Of a stretch of 5,023 nt of DNA, positions 1 through 5,023 are shown piece after piece; position 1 is the first letter of the stretch, and each line of letters begins with the position of its first letter. Below the pieces are notes generated by a model. That model was not told where the DNA came from. It ran no database searches and worked only from the letters and a program-made list of their open reading frames with translations. The stretch is from the NCBI GenBank assembly GCA_026998145.1, contig JALTRC010000154.1, positions 1 to 5,023 on the forward strand, read 5' to 3'. Both the position numbers and the translations under genes were made by a program. Source of the stretch: Gammaproteobacteria bacterium. GTDB taxonomy: Bacteria > Pseudomonadota > Gammaproteobacteria > SZUA-229.

Positions 1-399
1 GTGGTGGCCGCTGATGAACGGGAAAGCGGCCAGCGTGCCCTGCTGAATCTGGGCCATACTTTTGGCCATGCCATTGAAACCGGCATGGGTTACGGCCGAT
101 GGCTACATGGTGAAGCGGTGGGCTGCGGCATGGTGATGGCGGCTCGCATGTCGGAAAAGCTGGGCTGGATTTCTGCGGCGGATGTTGACCGGGTAACCGA
201 TCTTATTGAAAAAGCACAACTGCCGGTTAAAGCGCCCGGCGAAATGTCAGTTGAGCGTTTTCTGGAACTGATGGCCGTGGATAAAAAAGTCTCCGACGGG
301 GTCCTCAAACTGGTACTGTTTAAAGACATAGGCAATGCCATAGTCACCAGTGATTACAGCCAGGACATTCTTAAACAAACTATAGCCGATAGCTACTAA
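1..399 (+). CDS. aroB: 3-dehydroquinate synthase, C-terminal part (5' end outside window)
   Basis: This is the last 132 codons of 3-dehydroquinate synthase, the cytoplasmic NAD- and metal-dependent enzyme that converts DAHP to 3-dehydroquinate in the second step of the shikimate pathway. The reading frame is open from base 1. The opening residues VVAADERESGQRALLNLGHTFGHAIE match the middle of the family, so the GTG at base 1 is an internal valine and not a start. The family is about 360 residues long, so roughly the first 230 are missing. LNLGHTFGHAIE and WLHGEAVGCGM carry two histidines (window codons 19 and 36), 17 residues apart. That spacing matches the two zinc-ligand histidines of characterised enzymes. 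A DKKV motif near codon 94 is also typical. The stop codon TAA (397-399) overlaps the start of the next gene. The gene looks intact as far as it is visible. Confidence 0.97.
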   Translation: MVAADERESGQRALLNLGHTFGHAIETGMGYGRWLHGEAVGCGMVMAARMSEKLGWISAADVDRVTDLIEKAQLPVKAPGEMSVERFLELMAVDKKVSDGVLKLVLFKDIGNAIVTSDYSQDILKQTIADSY

Positions 400-1592
400 T
401 GAGCTGGCGCGACCCATCCTCCGATCCGGGTCTGGCCCCTTATGCCTGTAGCCAGAAAACATCCCGGGGACGCATACACCCGGAAAGCTCGCCGGTTCAT
501 CGCAACGAGTTTCAACGGGATCGGGATCGCATTATTCATTCAGCCGCCTTTAGACGTCTGGAATACAAAACCCAGGTTTTTGTTAACCACGAAGGGGATC
601 TGTTTCGCACCCGCCTGACCCACTCACTGGAAGTGTCACAAATTGCCCGTTCCATTTCCCGGGAGCTTGGCCTGCATGAAGACCTCACCGAAACCATCGC
701 CCTTTCCCATGATCTGGGACACGCCCCCTTTGGCCATGCGGGTCAGGATGCTCTTAACCGCTGCATGAAATCCTTTGGCGGTTTTGAACATAATTTACAG
801 TCATTACGGGTAGTGGATGATCTGGAAGAAAAATACGCCGACTTTGCCGGCCTTAACCTGACCTATGAATCCCGTGAAGGCATTTTAAAACACTGTTCAT
901 TAAAAGATGCAAAAAAGCTGGGACCACTGGGCGAGCGTTTTATTAATAAAAAACAGCCGGCTTTAGAGGCCCAGGTCTGCGACATTAGTGATGTGATTGC
1001 CTACAATAATCACGACATAGATGACGGCATCCGTTACGGCCTTATCACCATTGAACAGCTTACCGAAACACAGCTTTTCCGTACCCAGTTCGATGTGGTA
1101 AAAGAACGCTATCCCAAACTGGATGAGCGCCGTCAGGTACATGAAATTATTCGTCGTATGATTAACTGCATGGTGGTGGATTTAATTGAAACCAGCAAGA
1201 CGCAACTACAGAAACATGAGCTGCAACACCCGGATGATGCACGCAATCAGAACGGCTATCTGATCAGCTTCAGTGATGATATGCAAAAACAGAATCAGCA
1301 ACTGAAAACTTTTTTACGGCAAAATCTGTACCGTCATTACCGGGTACAGCGCATGACCAATAAAGCCGAAAAAGTCCTGACCGCTTTATTCGATGCTTTT
1401 ATTAATGACATCAGCATACTGCCACCGGAAGCGGCTCGCCACTGCAACGAATTAAAAGAAAAAGATGCGGATACGGGCATTGCCCGAGGTGTAGCAGACT
1501 ACATTGCCGGCATGACTGACCGTTATGCTATTGTTGAATACGAGCGGATTTTTAATCCACGACAACTGTCTTTTGCAAATTTAATTCCCTGA
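399..1592 (+). CDS. dgt: dGTPase-like HD-domain deoxyribonucleoside triphosphate triphosphohydrolase
   Basis: This is a complete 397-residue protein of the deoxyguanosinetriphosphate triphosphohydrolase-like family, which hydrolyses dNTPs to deoxynucleoside plus triphosphate. It is the shorter type, not the roughly 500-residue E. coli Dgt form. The N-terminal stretch FQRDRDRIIHSAAFRRLEYKTQVF (residues 38-61) is a family signature. The HD metal site is visible as H75 in RLTHSLEV, H104-D105 in LSHDLGHAPFGH, and an aspartate in VCDISDVIAYNNHD (D195 or D198). No key residue is missing. The ATG at 399 was chosen because the family's N-terminus (LAPYA then SRGR then HPE) begins just after it. The start overlaps the aroB stop (TAATG) and has no clear Shine-Dalgarno sequence, which suggests translation by re-initiation after aroB. 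The true substrate (dGTP or several dNTPs) cannot be read from the sequence. A housekeeping role in dNTP pool control is inferred. Confidence 0.95.
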   Translation: MSWRDPSSDPGLAPYACSQKTSRGRIHPESSPVHRNEFQRDRDRIIHSAAFRRLEYKTQVFVNHEGDLFRTRLTHSLEVSQIARSISRELGLHEDLTETIALSHDLGHAPFGHAGQDALNRCMKSFGGFEHNLQSLRVVDDLEEKYADFAGLNLTYESREGILKHCSLKDAKKLGPLGERFINKKQPALEAQVCDISDVIAYNNHDIDDGIRYGLITIEQLTETQLFRTQFDVVKERYPKLDERRQVHEIIRRMINCMVVDLIETSKTQLQKHELQHPDDARNQNGYLISFSDDMQKQNQQLKTFLRQNLYRHYRVQRMTNKAEKVLTALFDAFINDISILPPEAARHCNELKEKDADTGIARGVADYIAGMTDRYAIVEYERIFNPRQLSFANLIP

Positions 1593-1595
1593 GAT

Positions 1596-3167
1596 ATGGC
1601 AAAAAAAACATCCAGCACCGATAACACTATCAGCCTTAGCCAGCAGGTTCTGGATTTTTATCAGCTTAAACAACAGCCTTTCTCCAATCAGATGCTGGAT
1701 GCAAAAAGCATCTATACCGACTCCATTTTTGAACAGCTGCTGGACAATATTAAACACCAGCTACAGTTCACCGATCTGATACTTTTTATTGAAGGCGATG
1801 CAGGCAGCGGCAAAAGCACCCTGTTTAGGCGGCTGCTAAAAACAGAAACCAGCAATATATTATTGCTCCCCGTGCAGGCGGAAATCACTGATACACTCAA
1901 TAGCCTGCAACAGAAAATGGCACTGCACCTGAGTGCTCCCGCCACAGATTCCCCCATTCAGGAACAACTGAAAAACCTGCAGCTGTTCGACCAGCATGCA
2001 GCACTGGTGATTGATGATGCCCATTTATTAAGTGACAGCTGTTTCTGCGAAATTCTGGATTTTCAGAAAAGCCTGCAGGAATCATCAACACAGTTAAAGC
2101 TACTGTTTTTTGCCAACACAGGCACAGCAGACAGGCTTGGTGATATTTCCCAGTTGCAGGCCAGCCAGCTTTCCGTACAGGCCATGCCCGAGTTCACCAA
2201 CAAACAGGTAGCCGCCTTTATTAAACACAGCTTTGCCCGCGCAGGCTTTGAAGGCAACATCGGCCTGAGTAACGACGACATCCAGCGTATTCAGGAACAG
2301 TCTCAGGGCAATATCAGCCAGCTTATGATCCATGCAGCGGCGCAGCTGGAAAAACATGTTCACCAGCAAACCCGGACACCGGCCGCCCGGATGGCTCGAA
2401 AATATCTCATACCCATTAGCCTGATTATAATTCTCGGCATTGGCTTTATTGCCATGCAGATCATGCAAAGCCCTCCACCCGCACCGCCAGAATTTGCCAG
2501 CCCGGAAAAAGCCGCAATTCAACACGAAGCCCTGGAATCAAAACCTCAAATCACAGAGCCGGAGCCTGTTATAGCCGCGCCCGAAACCTTTAGTGAGCCA
2601 GCAACTGAAGCACCAGCGCAAACCACAGCTCAGCTTCCAGCAAAGCCGCCGGCTGAAAAAATCCAGCCGGCAGAAATACCAGCAGCCACGGTTGATACAC
2701 CCCAGGCCCAGATCAATAAGCAGCCAGAAGCCACCGAACAAAGCATCGAAGAGAAAGCCGTAAAAGAAGTCGTGCCACAAACCATCGAAACACCAGCACC
2801 CGCTGTACAAACTGTTATTGCAGAGCCGCCCAAAATCATTAACCCGGCGATCACGCAATTAGAGCAGCTCGGCATACACAACAGCCAGTGGCTGGCACAG
2901 CAAAACCCCGAACACTGGACCCTGCAAATCCTCGGCGCCCGCGATCCGGCCACCCTGCTCAGCTTCGCAAAAGCACATAAGCTGGGTGAGGATACCGCCT
3001 GGTACAGCACCGAGCTAAAAGGCAAGCCCTGGTATGTGCTGGTACATCGCCTGTATAGCAACCGGGATACGGCACGCCAGTCAATCACCAGTCTGCCCGC
3101 CGAGCTGCAAAAAGCCCGCCCCTGGGCCAAATCCATCAAGTCCATTCAGCAGGCCATCAAAAAATAA
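1596..3167 (+). CDS. damX: DamX-like protein: ExeA-type ATPase, membrane segment and C-terminal SPOR domain
   Basis: This is a complete 523-residue, single-pass inner-membrane protein. Residues ~14-255 form an AAA/ExeA-like ATPase with Walker A EGDAGSGKST (66-75), Walker B AALVIDDAH (135-143) and a sensor-like LLFFANTG stretch (169-176). A hydrophobic helix at ~270-290, preceded by RMARK, should place the ATPase in the cytoplasm and the rest in the periplasm. Residues ~291-415 are a Pro/Ala/Glu/Gln-rich, probably disordered linker. Residues ~439-518 are a SPOR domain (WTLQILGARD, then KPWYVLVHRLYSNRDTARQSI, then ARPWAKSIKSIQ). SPOR domains bind denuded septal peptidoglycan, so a cell-division role like that of E. 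coli DamX is inferred. E. coli DamX is also encoded next to aroB. The gene starts three bases after the dgt stop with only a weak GAG as ribosome-binding signal, so coupling to dgt is likely. The function of the ATPase part is not established. Confidence 0.9.
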   Translation: MAKKTSSTDNTISLSQQVLDFYQLKQQPFSNQMLDAKSIYTDSIFEQLLDNIKHQLQFTDLILFIEGDAGSGKSTLFRRLLKTETSNILLLPVQAEITDTLNSLQQKMALHLSAPATDSPIQEQLKNLQLFDQHAALVIDDAHLLSDSCFCEILDFQKSLQESSTQLKLLFFANTGTADRLGDISQLQASQLSVQAMPEFTNKQVAAFIKHSFARAGFEGNIGLSNDDIQRIQEQSQGNISQLMIHAAAQLEKHVHQQTRTPAARMARKYLIPISLIIILGIGFIAMQIMQSPPPAPPEFASPEKAAIQHEALESKPQITEPEPVIAAPETFSEPATEAPAQTTAQLPAKPPAEKIQPAEIPAATVDTPQAQINKQPEATEQSIEEKAVKEVVPQTIETPAPAVQTVIAEPPKIINPAITQLEQLGIHNSQWLAQQNPEHWTLQILGARDPATLLSFAKAHKLGEDTAWYSTELKGKPWYVLVHRLYSNRDTARQSITSLPAELQKARPWAKSIKSIQQAIKK

Positions 3168-3171
3168 ACCC

Positions 3172-3246
3172 GTAGGGTGGATCAAGCAAAGCGGATCCAC
3201 CGGCGATACAGGTTCTGGTGGATCCGCTTTGCTTGATCCGCCCTAC
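3172..3246. repeat. REPIN-like inverted repeat (two GTAG-bounded REP-type units)
   Basis: Two 30-bp arms (3172-3201 and 3217-3246) are inverted repeats of each other with 29 of 30 positions matching, separated by a 15-nt spacer. The single mismatch (T3178 against G3240) would be a G-U pair in RNA. Each arm also folds on itself: GGTGGATC (3176-3183) pairs with GATCCACC (3194-3201), and the right arm has the equivalent hairpin (3217-3224 with 3235-3242). The outer ends read GTAG on each strand. A GTAG tetranucleotide next to a hairpin is the known hallmark of REP sequences mobilised by RAYT (REP-associated tyrosine) transposases. An inverted pair of such units is the layout called REPIN or BIME. 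The element starts five bases after the damX stop. In RNA it may block 3' exonucleases or attenuate transcription, but no T-run follows, so it is not a standard terminator. Genome copy number is unknown here. Confidence 0.75.
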
Positions 3247-3270
3247 CCCAGAACTTTTAAAAACCCGATC

Positions 3271-3312
3271 AGCCTCCCCCCTTTGCAAAAGGGGGTCAGG
3301 GGTATTCCTCCC
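3271..3312. repeat. C/G-rich palindromic intergenic repeat
   Basis: The core is an 8-bp perfect stem, CCCCCTTT (3277-3284) pairing with AAAGGGGG (3288-3295), around a 3-nt loop. It is flanked by AGCCTC on the left and TCAGGGGTATT on the right. The pattern (a C-run, TTT, a short loop, a G-run, then another G-run and ATT) resembles dispersed intergenic repeats that I recall being common in proteobacterial genomes. That assignment is from memory, not from a search. No T-run follows on either strand, so a simple intrinsic terminator is unlikely. The outer limits are approximate. Confidence 0.5.
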
Positions 3313-3318
3313 ATCACT

Positions 3319-3346
3319 TTGTTTTATCTGCCTATTCCTGTAAAAT
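3319..3346 (+). promoter_or_regulatory. Candidate sigma-70 promoter for gltB
   Basis: TTGTTT (3319-3324) and TAAAAT (3341-3346) are separated by 16 bp. The -10 box matches consensus at five of six positions and the -35 box at three of six. Transcription would start near 3353, leaving an untranslated leader of about 80 nt before the gltB ATG. The seven bases after the -10 box (GTCGGCC) are GC-rich, as in promoters subject to stringent control. It lies immediately downstream of the second repeat. This is a prediction from pattern only. Confidence 0.45.
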
Positions 3347-3396
3347 GTCGGCCCCCTATTCGCAGATCAATCCCGCGGCATAGCAGAATTTTGACA

Positions 3397-3419
3397 ATAC
3401 CCGTGACTTTTCCGGGTAT
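3397..3419 (+). promoter_or_regulatory. Short inverted repeat just upstream of the gltB ribosome binding site
   Basis: ATACCCG (3397-3403) and CGGGTAT (3413-3419) form a perfect 7-bp inverted repeat around a 9-nt loop. It ends two bases before the Shine-Dalgarno sequence. It could be an operator or an mRNA hairpin affecting gltB translation, or it may be chance. A TTGACA (3391-3396) abuts its left side but has no good -10 partner at 16-18 bp. Confidence 0.3.
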
Positions 3420-3421
3420 CC

Positions 3422-3426
3422 AGAGG
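3422..3426 (+). promoter_or_regulatory. gltB ribosome binding site
   Basis: AGAGG lies five bases before the ATG at 3432. It is the clearest Shine-Dalgarno sequence in the window and fixes the gltB start. By contrast, dgt and the damX-like gene have no convincing one. Confidence 0.75.
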
Positions 3427-3431
3427 CAAGC

Positions 3432-5023
3432 ATGAGCGAAAAAAACATCTTCAATCAGTACACACGACCTGACAAGCACGGTTTATACGACCCTGCCAAT
3501 GAAACAGAAAACTGTGGCGTGGGCTTTGTTGCCCATATTAAGGGCCAGCCCAGCCACCAGATCGTAGAAGATGCAGACCATATTCTGCGCCGCATGGTAC
3601 ACCGGGGCGCCTGTGGTTGTGAAAGCAATACAGGTGATGGCGCCGGCATTATGACCAGCCTGCCCTACGACTTTTTAAAGCGTGTTGCCAAAGAGGATTT
3701 AGGCGCTGATCTGCCGGAAAAAGGCCGCTATGCAGCGGGCATCGTATTTCTGCCAGTGGATGAAACCGAGCGCGCCCATTGTAAAAAGCTGGTGAGTGAG
3801 CTGATTGAAAAATCCGGCCACACACTGATCGGCTGGCGTCTGCTGCCCATCGATCCCCTGAAAGCCGATATAGGCCCCACTGCCCGCAAAGCCATGCCCC
3901 ATATGGAGCAATTATTTGTGGCGGCGGCTGAAGGCGCTTCATCAGATGATCTGGAGCGCGCTCTGTATGTGCTGCGCAAGGAAAGCACCCACGCCGTGCG
4001 CAGTAACGAGAGCATCAAACAGCGTGAGCTGTTCTACTTCTGCTCCCTGTCCACCAAGGTCATAGTATATAAAGGTATGCTGAACCCGGATCAGATGATG
4101 CCGTTTTTCACGGATCTGAATGCAGAAGATTTTACCGCCCATCTAGCCATGGTGCATTCCCGTTTCTCCACCAACACCTTCCCCTCATGGGATCGTGCTC
4201 AGCCCAAGCGTTTTATGAGCCATAACGGTGAAATCAATACCCGTCTGGGTAATGCCAACTGGATGAGCGCCCGGGAAGGCACTGCCGAAAGCGAATTATT
4301 TGGCGATGACATCAAGCGCGTGCTGCCCGTCATTGAGCCAGACGTATCCGACTCCGGCAGCTTCGATAATGTACTGGAATTTTTACTCATGGGTGGCCGC
4401 AGCCTGCAGGAAGCGGTAATGATGATGGTGCCGGAAGCCTGGCAGAATGACACCAGCATGAGCGAAGAAAAACGCGCCTTTTATGAATACCAGTCGGCCC
4501 TGATGGAACCCTGGGACGGCCCGGCTTCCATCGTCTTTACCGATGGCCGCTATATTGGCGCCACTTTAGATCGCAATGGCCTGCGCCCCAGCCGTTATTA
4601 TCTGACCCATGATGATCGCGTCATTATGGCTTCCGAGGTGGGCGTACTGCCCGTAGAGCCGGAAAACGTCAAGCTGAAAGGCCGCCTGCAGCCGGGCAAG
4701 ATGTTCCTGATCGATTTCGACCAGGGCCGGATGATTCCCGATGAAGAACTGAAACACGAATTTGCCGCCAAACAGCCTTATGAGCAGTGGCTAACCAACC
4801 AGCGCATCGCCCTGTCCCAGCTGGAACCGAATCAGGAACCACACGGCTTCGATCCGGACACATTACTCCCCCGTATGCGCGCCTTTGGTTACACCTCGGA
4901 AACCATGCAGTTTATGCTGCTGCCACTGGTCAAGGAAGGTCGTGATCCGGTAGGCTCCATGGGTAATGATGCGGCGCTGGCCTGTATGTCCGATAAATCG
5001 CGGATGATTTATGACTACTTCAA
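3432..5023 (+). CDS. gltB: Glutamate synthase (NADPH-type) large subunit, N-terminal part (3' end outside window)
   Basis: The frame is open from the ATG at 3432 to the window edge, giving 530 complete codons of a protein usually about 1,500 residues long. GltB, with the small subunit GltD, makes two glutamates from glutamine and 2-oxoglutarate (the GOGAT step of ammonia assimilation). The N-terminal class II glutamine amidotransferase domain spans ~28-430. The expected nucleophile is C28 in ENCGVGFVAHIKG, exposed after removal of a 27-residue propeptide. MVHRGACGCESNTGDGAG (55-72), HSRFSTNTFPSWDRAQPKR (from 242) and SHNGEIN (263-269) are family hallmarks. From ~475 the central domain begins (MRAFGYTSE, then DPVGSMGNDAALACMSDKSRMIYDYF). 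The FMN/2-oxoglutarate and GXGXG domains lie beyond the edge. No frameshift is visible. The upstream repeats and candidate promoter suggest that it starts its own transcription unit, with gltD expected downstream. Confidence 0.97.
   Translation, partial: MSEKNIFNQYTRPDKHGLYDPANETENCGVGFVAHIKGQPSHQIVEDADHILRRMVHRGACGCESNTGDGAGIMTSLPYDFLKRVAKEDLGADLPEKGRYAAGIVFLPVDETERAHCKKLVSELIEKSGHTLIGWRLLPIDPLKADIGPTARKAMPHMEQLFVAAAEGASSDDLERALYVLRKESTHAVRSNESIKQRELFYFCSLSTKVIVYKGMLNPDQMMPFFTDLNAEDFTAHLAMVHSRFSTNTFPSWDRAQPKRFMSHNGEINTRLGNANWMSAREGTAESELFGDDIKRVLPVIEPDVSDSGSFDNVLEFLLMGGRSLQEAVMMMVPEAWQNDTSMSEEKRAFYEYQSALMEPWDGPASIVFTDGRYIGATLDRNGLRPSRYYLTHDDRVIMASEVGVLPVEPENVKLKGRLQPGKMFLIDFDQGRMIPDEELKHEFAAKQPYEQWLTNQRIALSQLEPNQEPHGFDPDTLLPRMRAFGYTSETMQFMLLPLVKEGRDPVGSMGNDAALACMSDKSRMIYDYF

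Larger units (their letters stand above)
3168..3431. other. damX-gltB intergenic region, 264 bp
   Basis: This is the only sizeable non-coding stretch in the window. From left to right it holds a large REPIN-like inverted repeat (3172-3246), an A/T-rich gap, a C/G-rich hairpin repeat (3271-3312), a candidate gltB promoter (3319-3346), and a short inverted repeat plus ribosome binding site at 3397-3426. No classical intrinsic terminator (GC stem followed by a T-run) follows damX. An open frame crossing this region on the + strand lacks any recognisable protein character and is judged to be chance. Confidence 0.85.

Noticed and set aside
1..3. GTG at the window edge as the aroB start codon
   Set aside because: The following residues match the interior of 3-dehydroquinate synthase, so the gene continues to the left of the window.
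2100..2858. Other - strand open frames opposite damX (2100-2525, 2538-2858)
   Set aside because: They lie opposite a well-supported gene, have no recognisable domains, and have biased composition produced by the opposite strand's codons.
2630..3145. 171-codon - strand open frame opposite damX
   Set aside because: It is antisense to the Pro/Ala-rich linker and SPOR domain. The cysteine/serine/glycine-rich translation is what a shadow of such sequence gives.
3172..3246. Large inverted repeat as a standard intrinsic terminator for the aroB operon
   Set aside because: The stem is far longer than usual and is followed by CCCAGAAC, not a T-run. The GTAG-bounded paired arms fit a REP doublet better, although it may still reduce read-through.
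3391..3421. TTGACA at 3391 as the -35 box of a second gltB promoter
   Set aside because: No good -10 box lies at 16-18 bp, and a start there would leave almost no leader before the ATG and would exclude or truncate the ribosome binding site.
3034..3435. 133-codon + strand open frame running from the damX end through the intergenic repeats
   Set aside because: It overlaps the SPOR domain out of frame, translates the repeats into low-complexity proline-rich sequence, and shows no family resemblance.
3455..4863. Several short - strand open frames opposite gltB
   Set aside because: gltB is certain from its motifs. The antisense frames overlap one another and have no protein character.

Overview
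The window looks like ordinary chromosomal housekeeping DNA from a gammaproteobacterium. The evidence is the protein sequences (a typical gammaproteobacterial AroB C-terminus and a DamX-type ATPase-SPOR protein), the moderate GC content, and the gene order aroB - dgt - damX-like - gltB. From general knowledge, pseudomonads and relatives carry aroB - damX-like - gltB at this locus. The genus cannot be fixed from the sequence alone.

Layout, all genes on the + strand: (1) 1-399 is the 3' end of aroB (3-dehydroquinate synthase), with the start lying outside the window. (2) 399-1592 is a complete HD-domain dNTP triphosphohydrolase of the dGTPase-like family. Its ATG overlaps the aroB stop codon by one base (TAATG). 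(3) 1596-3167 is a complete DamX-like protein with an N-terminal ExeA-type ATPase, one membrane segment, a Pro/Ala/Glu/Gln-rich linker and a C-terminal SPOR domain. It begins three bases after the dgt stop. (4) 3168-3431 is the only intergenic region. It holds a 75-bp REPIN-like inverted repeat with GTAG-bounded arms, a second C/G-rich palindromic repeat, a candidate sigma-70 promoter with a GC-rich discriminator, and a small inverted repeat just before a good ribosome binding site. (5) 3432-5023 is the first ~530 codons of gltB (glutamate synthase large subunit), which runs off the right edge.

aroB, dgt and the damX-like gene are so tightly packed that they are almost certainly co-transcribed and translationally coupled. 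This puts aromatic precursor synthesis, dNTP turnover and septal cell-wall binding in one transcript. gltB appears to start a new transcription unit behind the repeats.

I found no tRNA or rRNA gene, CRISPR array, insertion sequence, broken gene or clear undescribed system. The most interesting material is the repeat-packed damX-gltB spacer.
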